DNA of 64,000 nucleotides from Halioglobus sp. (GTDB lineage: Bacteria > Pseudomonadota > Gammaproteobacteria > Pseudomonadales > Halieaceae), in assembly GCA_029246385.1 (NCBI GenBank), contig JAQWNG010000025.1, positions 1-64,000 of the forward strand, read 5' to 3'. Shown here piece after piece: positions 1 to 9,873 of this stretch. The notes beneath the pieces are model-generated. The model was not told the DNA's origin. It did not search any database and saw nothing but the letters and a program-made list of their open reading frames with translations. Both the position numbers and the translations under genes were made by a program. The stretch's first letter is position 1. Every line of letters starts with the position of its first letter.

Positions 1-1
1 C

Positions 2-163
2 AAGGCCGCCTATGTGTACTTGCTGACACCTAAAGGCATCACTGCAAAAGCTGCCATTTCGTTGCGTTACCTGCAGCGCAAAGTGCAAGAGTTCGAGGCG
101 ATCAAGGCCGAAATTGACGAGCTGGAATCCGAGCTTGTTGCGCAGGGTGTGGATGTGGATTGA
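2..163 (+). CDS. EPS-associated MarR-family regulator, C-terminal fragment
   Basis: An open frame runs from the window edge to TGA at 161-163 and gives 53 residues. They begin with a winged-helix tail (YVYLLTPKGITAKAAI) and continue into a charged coiled coil (LQRKVQEFEAIKAEIDELESE). This 'LTPKGI..K' strand followed by a long helix is the end of the small MarR-type regulators that sit at the head of extracellular polysaccharide loci. The flippase, polymerase and glycosyltransferase genes downstream agree with that. The N-terminus lies outside the window. The family call rests on a short tail plus context, so another MarR subgroup is possible. Confidence 0.7.
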   Translation, partial: KAAYVYLLTPKGITAKAAISLRYLQRKVQEFEAIKAEIDELESELVAQGVDVD

Positions 164-936
164 GTGCGTATGTGACACCGAAACTCAGGTTGTGAGTCTG
201 CCAATGTTTGATAACGATTGTTACTAGAATAGTAAAGCGTTTCTTAATCAACCATTAGTCAGTGCAGCGACTTTTATCACGGTCCAGACGATACGCTTTT
301 ACCGAAGCAGCAGTGTCACGAATGGGTAAAACCTACCACCGTAAACATTAATATTCGAATGTTTCCAATACCTAACTGCCTCTAAAGGTATTTGCATTGC
401 AAACTCGCTGCCAACGACAATTCACACGCTTTTCTCTCACGCAGGGCTTTGAGGTTGCAAGTCTATTGTTCTTACTCGGCACTCGATACTGACTTTATAT
501 GCGATGAGACCGTAGGGGAAAACTGCTCAAAAAGCACAAAGCGAATAGTGTGCTTAGTACATACCAAATCATTTTCTGTGACGTATTGTATATAGAAAAC
601 AGCATCATAATTCGGCACGAGGGTTTCGCGGGTGACTCAGGTCACCAATTAGTTAGGCGCTGGAATTATTTAGGAACTGAATCTCTGTGAATTGCTGAGC
701 CAGTTGCAGTTATAATGAACTGAAGATATTGTTCCAAATCTAAAGTTAGCAATCTTCACTTACTTTCTCGCCACTCAACGGACTTTAATTTTTTCAAGAT
801 TATTAACAAAAAACGCCCAGTCGAGCGTGCTGTGCGTGCATGGAAGCCTGACCGTCACATGATGACTAGTAGCTATGTTATTTCCATGCTCGAGAGTGGT
901 AGGGCATGAGCGCATTACTCCTGAAAATATACTCTT
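164..936. other. AT-rich gene-free gap before the flippase gene
   Basis: These 773 bases contain no convincing gene. The longest frame (392-595, 67 codons) has no recognisable motif and cysteine-rich, low-complexity content. The stretch probably holds the promoter and long leader of the polysaccharide operon. A GGTAG core at 898-902 recalls the ops/JUMPstart element but lacks the rest of the consensus. Confidence 0.4.
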
Positions 937-2229
937 ATGTATACTGAGTTTTTAAAATTCTTGAAATCCTCGCTTTTTGTGGTTTCGGCTTTAAAAGTAG
1001 CATCGATTCCGGCGTCTTTTTTATTGACGGTACTCCTTGCGAGAACGCTCGGGACGCATGAATACGGTGTTTACGTATTTACGCTTAGTGTAATTACTAT
1101 CGCCTCAATACCAATTGACACAGGGCTGCGCCAATACATTGCCAGAGAAGTGAGAGTCCATTCCTATGGCGGCGAGTGGGGTAAAGTTGACCTGTTCCTT
1201 AAACGAATTGCTTTTTTAGTTTTCGCAGTTTTGAGTGCGTTCGTTCTCACTAGTGCGATGGCTTGCTTGGTCTATCCTAGCATTTTGAATTCGCTTGCCG
1301 CTGGGGTACTTCTCCTCGCCGGATCTATCTGTTTGGTTAGGTCACTAAATGGTCTTCGTGTTTCAACGTTAAGAGGATTGGGGTATATATCGCAGTCTCA
1401 AATACCCGAGTTGCTGTTCATCCCTGCTTTTCAGCTAACTATTCTCTTCTTCGTTTCTAAGCTATTTGAAATCAATCATTTGGGTGCACTTTCCATTTTG
1501 CTTCTGGCGCTCACGCTTGGCTATCTCATAGGCACGCAAATCATCAAAAAATATCGATATATATATCTCCATAAATCCTTCTTTTCGTTACCTGACCGAA
1601 AAATGCTCACAGCTTGGTTGAGCTTCTCTCTAATTTCCGGTGTTGGAGTTTTCTCCAATCAAGCGGGTACAATAATTGTTGGCGTCCTAAGCGACGCTGA
1701 TCAAGTGGCTGCACTTAAAGTTGCAGAAAGCACGTCACAGTTGGTTGCTTTGCCGTTCTTTATAGCGAACATACTAATTGCTCCGGTCTTTGCGAAATAT
1801 CTGGTTCACCAAGATAAACAGGTGATCTTCGAACAATATAATCGGGCAAGGCTATGGATTTTTTTGGTCAGCATCTCGATTTTCGTGATAATTTTATTAA
1901 CGGCTTCTGACCTCGTAGGTTATGTTTTTGGTGAAGAGTATTCAAAAATAGCAACTTTCCCTGTAGTTCTGATGTGTTCTGCGCAGCTCTTAAGGTCGGC
2001 ATTTGGCCCAGTCGGTGCTTTGCTTTCGATGACGGGCCATGAAAAATACGCTCTAAGATCGTTATGCATAGGCCTATTTTTGAATATTATTGTTTGTGTC
2101 GTTTTTGTTCCTACTTTCGGCGCCACTGCCGCCGCTATTGCTTATCTACTTTGCACGCTCACTTGGAACGGATTAATGCTTGTAGCATGCAGAAAAACTT
2201 TCGGACTTGAAAAGAGACACAGCCTTTAG
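937..2229 (+). CDS. Polysaccharide flippase, Wzx/PST-like membrane protein
   Basis: This 430-residue, very hydrophobic protein has about 12 predicted membrane segments. The N-terminal block (ASFLLTVLLARTLGTHEYGVYVF) is the usual start of the polysaccharide-biosynthesis (MOP superfamily) flippases, where 'LLAR.LG..EYG.Y' follows the first helix. Such proteins turn undecaprenyl-linked repeat units across the inner membrane. Length matches the family (400-480). The polymerase and glycosyltransferases in the next 7 kb make a Wzx role likely. The start is the first ATG in frame; no strong Shine-Dalgarno is visible. Confidence 0.85.
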   Translation: MYTEFLKFLKSSLFVVSALKVASIPASFLLTVLLARTLGTHEYGVYVFTLSVITIASIPIDTGLRQYIAREVRVHSYGGEWGKVDLFLKRIAFLVFAVLSAFVLTSAMACLVYPSILNSLAAGVLLLAGSICLVRSLNGLRVSTLRGLGYISQSQIPELLFIPAFQLTILFFVSKLFEINHLGALSILLLALTLGYLIGTQIIKKYRYIYLHKSFFSLPDRKMLTAWLSFSLISGVGVFSNQAGTIIVGVLSDADQVAALKVAESTSQLVALPFFIANILIAPVFAKYLVHQDKQVIFEQYNRARLWIFLVSISIFVIILLTASDLVGYVFGEEYSKIATFPVVLMCSAQLLRSAFGPVGALLSMTGHEKYALRSLCIGLFLNIIVCVVFVPTFGATAAAIAYLLCTLTWNGLMLVACRKTFGLEKRHSL

Positions 2230-2671
2230 CGAAATCACATGGGCCTTATCGCATCAATACGCATTTCTTGTGGACGGCCGCGTTCTTACAAAATTGTCAA
2301 TATTTAGCTGGCTGCTTGATGGTTTTTGTGCGGATTTGTGGTGTGAATTCGGAGGTATTTACTGAGGCCCGTTTAGGGCTTAGTGCAACGACGGATGACT
2401 ACTCCGCAGCTTTAGATTATCTAGCAGCCAACCTGAAACAGTGCGATGGTAGTTTATGCAGAGGCTCGATTGGTTAGCGAAAGGCAGTCTTTAAATATTA
2501 CTGTCAGTTAACGCGAGATCACTTTATTATCTTTTGGTGAGTGCTATTTACCAGTACTTCGATAAATGGAACTTTGTGCAATCTTAACGCTTACTACGAG
2601 TCCAGCTTAAACTCGAAAGTTTTAAAAGTAGGTGAACGGATGAGAATGGCCTGTGGGGCGATCTGTGAATC
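2230..2671. other. Gap between flippase and sulfotransferase
   Basis: About 440 bases without a supported gene. A 69-codon frame at 2268-2477 exists but matches no family I recognise and has no ribosome-binding site. It may be the remnant of a lost polysaccharide gene or may be chance. Confidence 0.35.
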
Positions 2672-2746
2672 ATGGTCAACACCGCGTTCTCGGCGTTAGT
2701 AAGGCGATTATTAAGTGACTTAGCGATAGAAATGGTAGAATTTGCT

Positions 2747-3613
2747 ATGGGGTATATTCCAAACTTTTTCTTGGTTGGCGCACCAAAATGCGGCACTACG
2801 TCTATGTTCCGTTGGCTATGTAATCATCCTTCTGTTGGCAGCTCTTCGCTAAAGGAGCCGCACTATTTTAATAGTGATATGTCAAATAGGAGCGTCGTTG
2901 ACTGGAACTTGTACCTAAAAACCTTTTCATCCTGTGGAAAACAACAGGTCGCCATCGGAGAAGCTTCAACCTGGTATCTATATTCTCACGTTGCGATAAC
3001 CGAAATTGAGAGAAGAATCGATCACCCAAAATACATCGTAATGACTCGAGATCCTGCTGATATGGCAATATCTTTATATGATCATAATAGACGACTTTTG
3101 TATGAAGATAAGAATACATTTGCTGAAGCTTGGCAGGCGCAGAAAGCACGAGAAGGTTTAACTGCTGTGCTCGCCAACTGCCCTGATCCTATATATTTGC
3201 AATATTTTAATGCTTGCTCACTTGGCTCACAGCTTCAGAGACTTATATCAATCGTACCGACTAAACGAGTTCTTCACGTGTCCCTTCAGGATATTAAAAA
3301 TAACCCGGAATTGCAGTGTGCCCGGGTGCTTCAGTTTTTATCGCTTGATGATTTTGGCGACTACAGTTTTCCGAGGGTAAACGTAGCTCGGGGCGTTAGA
3401 AGCAGGCACCTCCAGCGTTTTCTTGCTAGTGGGCATAAGTTGAAAAAACAGTTTGGGATACATAAAAGCCTTGGCCTGACAAAAATTAATGACATGCCCA
3501 TTACCGGCTCGGCGGCAAGTCTCGCTGGCAGCGAGCTATATCAAGAACTTCATGAGCGGTTCTCAGAGGAAAGAAGGCTATTAAGCTTTTGTGTAAAGCA
3601 AATCGGGCAGTGA
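2747..3613 (+). CDS. Sulfotransferase (PAPS-dependent)
   Basis: Near the N-terminus FFLVGAPKCGTTSMFRWL is the 5'-phosphosulfate-binding loop of PAPS sulfotransferases. About 85 residues on, YIVMTRDPADMAISLYDH is the 3'-phosphate-binding segment (RDP...S.Y). KEPHYFN, shortly after the first motif, is also typical of the bacterial Sulfotransfer_1/3 group. I chose ATG 2747 because the binding loop then starts about eight residues in, as in the family. Frames open further upstream (2672, 2732) would add 25 or 5 residues, and none has a clear ribosome-binding site. Context suggests it sulfates the polysaccharide repeat unit. Confidence 0.85.
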   Translation: MGYIPNFFLVGAPKCGTTSMFRWLCNHPSVGSSSLKEPHYFNSDMSNRSVVDWNLYLKTFSSCGKQQVAIGEASTWYLYSHVAITEIERRIDHPKYIVMTRDPADMAISLYDHNRRLLYEDKNTFAEAWQAQKAREGLTAVLANCPDPIYLQYFNACSLGSQLQRLISIVPTKRVLHVSLQDIKNNPELQCARVLQFLSLDDFGDYSFPRVNVARGVRSRHLQRFLASGHKLKKQFGIHKSLGLTKINDMPITGSAASLAGSELYQELHERFSEERRLLSFCVKQIGQ

Positions 3614-3903
3614 AGGATCTCGCTCCTTTTGATTTGGATATGTCAATTTGAATTCTAGATTTTATGAGATAAATTTCAGCAGTATCTGGATCATTTTTGA
3701 CCATCATAGGCATGATTTTCCACAAGTACACGCTTATTTTTTTTATCGAGGATTGCCAGAATTTTGTGGTCTGGTGGCGATCTAGAGTTGCTAACGGAAT
3801 CGCGGTTTAACTTAAGCTGAGAACGTGATTTTCTGCGAAATTTCTGTTCGTTTGCTTGAAATTTATGCGCCGGTAATTAGTTTCTTAGACCGGAAATTGT
3901 AAG

Positions 3904-5436
3904 ATGAAGAGTCAGAAAACATATTATTTTTTTAATGTTATGCCCATTTCCGCTGGGTGGAAATTTGCGTGCGTAATCTATGTTGCGCTCTTTGTTTTTA
4001 TCCCAGAGGTTTTCGCCCTTGTTGGCCAAGAGCAGTTTGGATTGATGTCCAGTATTGCTATTTTACTACTCTGTCTGGCGGCCAATTCGTTAATGCTAGC
4101 GCCACTGATCCTGAGTCGCTTTTGTGGAACCGCCACAGGCTGGCTTCATCCGCTAGTTTTACCGACCGTTATATATCTCGCGACTGATGTCATTGCGGAC
4201 CCATTAACACTTGTTGAGCCAATCTTGATATTATTTGGCACAAAAAATTTGACTTCCGGACATGTTATTTTGGACGTCATGGGTGGTCAAGCTGTGGTGC
4301 AAGTTTACATAGAAGATCAAGTATCTAAGCTTCTGGCCTGTGCGTTCTTATATCTAGGCTTTCGCTTAAATCTAATTGGAGCCAGTCATGTCTGGGTGAT
4401 ACGCGATCATGCGTTTACATTAAAGATGGTGTGCACCACGTTCTTTCTTGTCATTGGGTGTCTGCTATTACTGTATTTTTCAGGTGGTCTAAGTACACAC
4501 TTGAACTCTTTAGGTGCAGGTAGATTTAGGATGAGGGAGGACTTAGGCCACTTCCTGATTCTCGTCAGATTTTTCCCTTTTTTTCTCTTGCTCTGGTACG
4601 CGATAAAGCCAAGATTACTGAGTCGCCTTTGGTTCTTGGCACTAGTGCTAGGCGCGATCGTTCTTCAGTACGTCGCGACGGGAAGTAGGTCGGCAATGTT
4701 TGTATCCATAGTAGCGTTTATGTGCCTATGGATTTTTATTAATCGCAGACTGCCAATTTGGACTGTTTTACTTATCGTAATTGCTGGGTCTCTTACGCTT
4801 GGCGTTTTGGGGGAGCTTCGCTCCAGTTCGCAATCAAATGATGGTGTAGTGGACTACAATATCCTTACGGATTTTTCGTTACAAGACGCAATAAATAAGA
4901 CTTTAATAGATAGAGAGCATCGTGAGGAGCGTTCAGGACGGCTTGCTGTGCTTGCTAAGGTTCCAGATACGGTAGACTTTTTGTACGGGAAGTCCTACCT
5001 AAGTGCGCTAACATTTTTTGTGCCGCGCTCACTTTGGTCAGAGAAGCCAAGGGGAGCTGGCGCGAGTGTTGCAGGATTAATATTCCAATCTCGATACTCA
5101 ATGGACGGCTATCAGGGCGGCGGGATCCCACCAGGAGCAATTGGAGAGGCCTACTTTAACTTTGGAATTTTTGGCGTAGTAGCGGCTTTTTTTTGTTTTG
5201 GGGTATACTTGCGCTGGCTTCTAAGAATGTTACTCAATAATATGAGTAATCCGTTAGCACAAGTATTCTATATATCGTCTTTGGTGATAATGGGTTCGCC
5301 CGAAAGCATATCTATTGTGGCGTTTTTACAGGTAGCAGCTCTGTTGCTGATCCTAGTAACTGTGCTGAGGATGGGTTTCTCGCAAAGTGGAGGTGCGGCA
5401 AGTGGGTCACTATCCGCTACTAGGCCAAAATTTTGA
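3904..5436 (+). CDS. O-antigen/EPS polymerase, Wzy-like
   Basis: This 510-residue protein has about 11-12 membrane segments. A long loop around residues 300-400 carries FVPRSLWSEKPRGAGASV, and 'PR.LW..KP' before a G-rich stretch is typical of oligosaccharide repeat-unit polymerases. YVATGSRSAMF earlier in the protein resembles the conserved 'GSR' loop of this group. Such enzymes join undecaprenyl-linked repeats in the periplasm. Its stop overlaps the TTG start of the next glycosyltransferase by four bases, so the two are co-translated. Wzy proteins are poorly conserved, so the call rests on topology, loop motif and context. Confidence 0.78.
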   Translation: MKSQKTYYFFNVMPISAGWKFACVIYVALFVFIPEVFALVGQEQFGLMSSIAILLLCLAANSLMLAPLILSRFCGTATGWLHPLVLPTVIYLATDVIADPLTLVEPILILFGTKNLTSGHVILDVMGGQAVVQVYIEDQVSKLLACAFLYLGFRLNLIGASHVWVIRDHAFTLKMVCTTFFLVIGCLLLLYFSGGLSTHLNSLGAGRFRMREDLGHFLILVRFFPFFLLLWYAIKPRLLSRLWFLALVLGAIVLQYVATGSRSAMFVSIVAFMCLWIFINRRLPIWTVLLIVIAGSLTLGVLGELRSSSQSNDGVVDYNILTDFSLQDAINKTLIDREHREERSGRLAVLAKVPDTVDFLYGKSYLSALTFFVPRSLWSEKPRGAGASVAGLIFQSRYSMDGYQGGGIPPGAIGEAYFNFGIFGVVAAFFCFGVYLRWLLRMLLNNMSNPLAQVFYISSLVIMGSPESISIVAFLQVAALLLILVTVLRMGFSQSGGAASGSLSATRPKF

Positions 5437-6623
5437 AACTTTCTTATGCCCATGATCATTATTTTTTTCGGGCAGTTGGGGAAGTATATTCTGAAAGCCA
5501 GTTTGTCGCCGCAGATTGGTCGCGCTACTTGGCCGTGTGTCAGAGCTTACAGGTTATAGCGCGAGGAAAAGATGCTAGCCATATTTTAGAGGTAGATGAA
5601 GCGATGATGTCGAGTCGTGATTCTGTGTCTTTTGAATTAATTTCTAGTTGCTCAAATTTCTCTGCATTGACATACAGGCGTGCTCGATATCGAAGAGAAA
5701 TGGTCAGCTTGTTGCGTGGATCGGATGGTGTGGTAGTCCGTCTCCCTAGTGAGATCGGGGTGTTGGCTGCTCAGTGTGCCATAAAGATTGGAATGCCACT
5801 GTGCGTAGAGGTTGTCGGGTGTGCATGGGATGCAACGTGGAACTTTGGAAGCGTCGTTGGTCGGTTATATGCGGCTTACAACTATCTTAGGATGAAAAGT
5901 ATAGTCAGAAATGCATGTCACGTCTTGTACGTTACGGAGTCATTTCTCCAACAAAGGTATCCTAATCGAAGCGCCCGGATTGTGGCCGCCTCGAATGTGG
6001 AGCTAGAGCGCGCAAACTCGGATATACCCCTAGTAAGAAGGGAAAGAATTATTGGGATGGATGAATGCGGGCCGAAGATCGGTGTTATCGCGTCGTTGGG
6101 GAATCGCTACAAGGGGATTCAGGTTGCTCTTGCAGCTATGGTTGCCGTGGTGCAGGTATATCCGCGATCTACCCTAAACATTCTTGGTCCCGGGGACATA
6201 TCGCCGTGGCTTCGTATGGCAGAACGGTTGAATATTGTTGAGAACGTTGTATTTCATGGCACATGTAGTCCAGGAGAGGCCGTATCGAGCTGGTTGGACA
6301 CTATGGATATTTATATCCAGCCCTCTTTGCAGGAGGGCCTTCCTAGAGCTTTGATTGAGGCCATGAGCCGAGGATTACCCTCGATAGCAACTCGTATAGC
6401 TGGTATCCCAGAACTGCTGACCGATGAAGACATGATTGAGCCTAACAACGCAAAAGCCTTAGCTTCGAAGCTCGTTGAAAAAATGGGTAATGTGAGCTGG
6501 AGGTTGGAGTCTTCCAATAGAAACGTTCAAACTTCATTGAATTATGAGCGGGAAGTGCTGCTAGAAAAGCGTACTGATTTTTACGCAGACTTCGCGCGTG
6601 TATGCAACGAAAAGGAAATGTGA
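5433..6623 (+). CDS. Glycosyltransferase, GT4 family
   Basis: A 396-residue GT-B fold enzyme. The C-terminal nucleotide-sugar-binding half is clear: IGVIASLGNRYKGIQVALAA opens it, and QPSLQEGLPRALIEAMSRG carries the E-x7-E motif. ATRIAGIPELL follows as usual. The N-terminus (KLSYAHDHYFF) is the first strand of the acceptor domain, which supports the TTG start at 5433; no internal ATG would keep it. TTG overlaps the polymerase stop as TTGA, indicating coupling. It probably adds one sugar to the lipid-linked repeat unit at the cytoplasmic face. Donor and acceptor cannot be read from sequence. Confidence 0.88.
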   Translation: MKLSYAHDHYFFRAVGEVYSESQFVAADWSRYLAVCQSLQVIARGKDASHILEVDEAMMSSRDSVSFELISSCSNFSALTYRRARYRREMVSLLRGSDGVVVRLPSEIGVLAAQCAIKIGMPLCVEVVGCAWDATWNFGSVVGRLYAAYNYLRMKSIVRNACHVLYVTESFLQQRYPNRSARIVAASNVELERANSDIPLVRRERIIGMDECGPKIGVIASLGNRYKGIQVALAAMVAVVQVYPRSTLNILGPGDISPWLRMAERLNIVENVVFHGTCSPGEAVSSWLDTMDIYIQPSLQEGLPRALIEAMSRGLPSIATRIAGIPELLTDEDMIEPNNAKALASKLVEKMGNVSWRLESSNRNVQTSLNYEREVLLEKRTDFYADFARVCNEKEM

Positions 6624-6991
6624 TTTGATTAGTATTTTATTTTTAAGTTTTATCGATTGCGGTTTCAGCTATATAAAAAGTGAAGAAAAGCTTTTGGTGT
6701 CAACTGAAGGCTCATATTAGTTTTGATTCGAAAATCTCGCGAACGGCTTTAGCTATGGCAACTAGAGCCTGTAACTTGAATTAATAAGCTTTTAGACGTC
6801 AGCGTTTTGTTGATGTCAAAAACGCTTTCCTTCAAACAAGATTCTTTATCATCTTATATTACAACATGCTTTGGTATCACTAAACATTTCCTAATCACGG
6901 TAAAGTATCGGGCTATTCATATCTGATATTAGTAGGTGTTCTATCGTGAGTTTTTTTGATGTCAGGACCAACGTTTTTTCTAGGGTTAAAG
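6624..6991. other. AT-rich gap between two glycosyltransferase genes
   Basis: About 370 bases with no frame of interest on either strand. It may contain a promoter for the next glycosyltransferase, since no gene overlaps it, but I see no convincing -35/-10 pair. Confidence 0.35.
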
Positions 6992-8140
6992 ATGAGAATA
7001 TTATTTTTCGCCAATACCGATTGGTATCTCTATAATTTTCGGCTATCTCTTTTCAAGGCGCTCCGAGACTCTAGCCATGACGTGCTGCTTATTTCGCCTC
7101 CTGGCCCATATGGTAAAAAGCTTCAGGAACTGGGGTTCGACTGGATTCCAGCACCCATGGACCGGCGCAGCTTGAATCCATTAAAGGAGCTAGCCCTCGT
7201 TTGGTGGTTGATACGCTTAATGCGAAGTCGATCAGTTACTGTGGTTCATGGGTTCACGATCAAATGCGCTCTCTACGCAGCCATCTCTGCGCGGCTCACT
7301 CGAGTCCCAGCACGAGTTAGTGCTGTGACAGGGATGGGATACGTATATACAAGCAGGGATGGCAAAGCCAAATTGCTGCAGCCGTTGGTGTCAATGCTTA
7401 TGAAACTAGCGTTAGGAGGGAAAAATTCACGGCTTATACTGCAAAATCAAGATGACTTTGATTTTTTCGAGAAGAATCATTTGGTAGATGCTGAGCAGAT
7501 AAGACTGATTCGAAGCTCAGGAGTCAATTGTTCGGCCTATGCTCCTAAATCACATCATCACGTGGACCATGCAAAGCTTCAAAATCTCACCGTGTTATTG
7601 GCAGCGCGCATGCTCTGGGATAAAGGAATCAAGGAGTACGTGGCGGCCGCCAGGATCTTGCTTGCAGAAGGTCGAGACATCGAGTTTATATTGGCGGGGG
7701 ATCCAGATCTAGGTAACCCTGCTAGTGTGCCCGAAGACTGTTTGAGAAGCTGGGAACAGGAGGGAATTGTTAGGTGGATAGGGCACTCTGATAATATGCC
7801 TTCCCTTCTGCGGGGCATAGATATTTTTGTACTACCTAGTTACAGAGAGGGCCTTCCAAAAGGGCTTATTGAAGCTGGTGCGTGCGGGCTTCCCTTAGTA
7901 ACAACAGATGCTCCCGGATGCAGGGAAGTTGTGACAAATGGCGTTGAGGGTTTGATCGTTCCAGTTGAGAGTATTGGTTTGTTAGCTGAAGCTATCGCTA
8001 GACTTCATGATGACGTGCCGATGCGGAAGCAGTGTGGGATTGCGGCCAGAGCTAAAGTCCTCAGCGAATTTGACGAACGCATAGTAATTTCTCGCACCAT
8101 GGACGTCTATGAGGAGCTACTGAATGATCAAATATTATAA
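6992..8140 (+). CDS. Glycosyltransferase, GT4 family
   Basis: A 382-residue GT-B enzyme starting MRILFFANTDWYLYNFR, a standard first strand of GT4 enzymes acting on undecaprenyl-linked sugars. LLAARMLWDKGIKEYVAAA opens the donor domain, and LPSYREGLPKGLIEAGACG provides the E-x7-E motif, followed by TTDAPGCREVV. I chose ATG 6992, preceded by AGGG six bases upstream; a TTG at 6956 would add 12 residues that do not fit the fold. It resembles the PglA/WbpL-neighbour type of GT4. The sugar transferred is not predictable. Confidence 0.88.
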   Translation: MRILFFANTDWYLYNFRLSLFKALRDSSHDVLLISPPGPYGKKLQELGFDWIPAPMDRRSLNPLKELALVWWLIRLMRSRSVTVVHGFTIKCALYAAISARLTRVPARVSAVTGMGYVYTSRDGKAKLLQPLVSMLMKLALGGKNSRLILQNQDDFDFFEKNHLVDAEQIRLIRSSGVNCSAYAPKSHHHVDHAKLQNLTVLLAARMLWDKGIKEYVAAARILLAEGRDIEFILAGDPDLGNPASVPEDCLRSWEQEGIVRWIGHSDNMPSLLRGIDIFVLPSYREGLPKGLIEAGACGLPLVTTDAPGCREVVTNGVEGLIVPVESIGLLAEAIARLHDDVPMRKQCGIAARAKVLSEFDERIVISRTMDVYEELLNDQIL

Positions 8141-8506
8141 TCCATATTTCTGAGTGTTCCTCCTATTTTGATAAATTAGGAGAGCTCTTCTAAGTTAGTA
8201 AATATTGCGTTGGTTAGATAAAGAGTATGGCCTTATGCTTGGTTCTGGAAAGTGCTGATGCTTATTGTGGCAGCAGCCTCGATGGATACGCTGGAAGCAC
8301 TGCAAGCTTGGAGGTTGAAGGTCTAAGAGCGATAGCGCAGTAGCTGATTTCCCTTCAATCGCTGCCTAATAGCCTTTAAGGGAGAGAGCCTTGAGGCGCT
8401 TAGTTTTAATGGGTTCAATTTCTCGCATTTTGTCGGAGTCTGGATGTGCCCCCGCAGGCTCGTCATCAATTATATTTTAGTTTATAAAAATATTGGACGG
8501 TTTATA
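8141..8506. other. Gap before the methyltransferase gene
   Basis: About 365 bases without a supported gene. Several short frames end within 120 bases. This is another unusually long spacer in the polysaccharide region and could be the site of a lost gene. Confidence 0.3.
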
Positions 8507-9316
8507 GTGAAAACGAAAGACAGCAAAGTTTCTAGCGAGTTTTACTTAGATAATGATGCGGTCAAAGCATTTGATACAGAATTTCGAGATTGGGAGGCTT
8601 ACTGTTCTGTACTTTCAAGTTTAGGAATTCCGAGATATACCAAAATTAAGGTTCTTGATATCGGCGGTGGGAATGGAATCTTTATGGATCGGCTGCTCGA
8701 CTTTTTCCCGAATGCAACAGGCGTAGTACTCGACTACTCACAATTCATGCTAGATAGAAACACGCATAATCCTAGAAAAAAGGTGATGCAGGGATCTGCT
8801 ACAGACATAGATACCTTGCTGCTCGGCGAAAATTATGACCTCATAACTATAAACGTATTGCTGCATCATTTAGTCGGCGAAGATGAGGAACAAAATTTGA
8901 TAAATATCACCCGCTGCCTTAAAAGTTTGCATTGCATTTTGGCTGGCACAGGAAAGTTAGTCGTTTACGAGCAGGTGTATGAAGGATGGTTGCGTCAGCC
9001 ATCACCAGGCGAGATTATTTATAGAATTACAAAGGTTAAGAGTGGGGCGTTTTCATTTTTGATGAAGCGATTAGGAGCTAACACCGCAGGAGTTGGGGTG
9101 AGGTTCCGATCAATCAGAGGGTGGCAAGGACTATTCGAAAGACATAACTTTCGGTCGATTCACACTGGTTTTGTTCTCGAAGACAAGCCTTCAATATTTC
9201 GAAAAATATTTTTGAATATTCGAAAAGTTGGTTCATACCTTTTTGTTTTAGAAATACAAAATGCAGGCGCTCGTTCAGAAAATAGCCATCACCCCGCGTA
9301 TGGTGTCGATGAGTAA
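8507..9316 (+). CDS. Class I SAM-dependent methyltransferase
   Basis: The Rossmann motif I is clear: VLDIGGGNGIFMDRLL, followed by an acidic end of strand 2 (GVVLDYSQFM). DLITINVLLHHLVG is the motif II/III region of class I methyltransferases. I chose GTG 8507, which gives 269 residues and has GGA about ten bases upstream; ATG-type starts upstream (8444) would add a basic 21-residue extension. As the last gene of the polysaccharide block it may methylate a sugar or a lipid carrier product, but the acceptor cannot be told from the sequence. Confidence 0.8.
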   Translation: MKTKDSKVSSEFYLDNDAVKAFDTEFRDWEAYCSVLSSLGIPRYTKIKVLDIGGGNGIFMDRLLDFFPNATGVVLDYSQFMLDRNTHNPRKKVMQGSATDIDTLLLGENYDLITINVLLHHLVGEDEEQNLINITRCLKSLHCILAGTGKLVVYEQVYEGWLRQPSPGEIIYRITKVKSGAFSFLMKRLGANTAGVGVRFRSIRGWQGLFERHNFRSIHTGFVLEDKPSIFRKIFLNIRKVGSYLFVLEIQNAGARSENSHHPAYGVDE

Positions 9317-9873
9317 GGCTATTCTCAGTACTCGGCAAGTACGTTGTGTGACGCCATAGCTAGTGTAACTGGCACAAGGCGATAAGATTGCCATTTGAAA
9401 GGCCGGATAGTCAGCAAGCAAGCAAGGCATAGATGCTGTCCTCACTATTAATGTCAAGCGCTGCCAGTTCATGTGCTAGTCAGCATGCAAGTTATATCAG
9501 GGGAGTGCTCTAAACTAGTGTCGGGGAAGCTATGAGGCATTAGAAATGCGCGGCTAAACGCAGTATTGGAGTTGCTGTTACGATTTGTTATAGAATTGCA
9601 TGAATTTCACGATAAAAATAAGCGTCTCACGGCGAGTTTGTAAGCTAGTTCCTGTGAGGTAGTGAAAGTTTTCAGGTAGTGATTAACGGAAACCTCGACT
9701 CCTTTGCGCGTTTTTTGTGCGGGTGTTGCCAAATAAGTGGGGACAACCGCTTAATGTAGTAGGACGAGCTTAAAGCGCGTCCACTTCGAAGTTGTCCAGA
9801 CACGACGATGATGAGCTGCCGTGCGCTTTGAATATAACTGGGAGCGTAAGAAGAGAGATAGGAGTAAAAAATA
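9317..9873. other. Gene-free stretch at the end of the polysaccharide region
   Basis: About 560 bases with only short frames on both strands, none with a motif or good ribosome-binding site. It marks the change from the AT-rich polysaccharide block to the accessory region. Confidence 0.35.

Noticed and set aside
392..595. 67-codon frame in the first gap
   Set aside because: No motif, no ribosome-binding site, composition like non-coding DNA.
892..906. Possible ops/JUMPstart element before the flippase gene
   Set aside because: Only GGTAG of the core is present; the flanking consensus and hairpin are missing.
2268..2477. 69-codon frame between flippase and sulfotransferase
   Set aside because: No similarity recognised and poor start context; mentioned only as a possible remnant.
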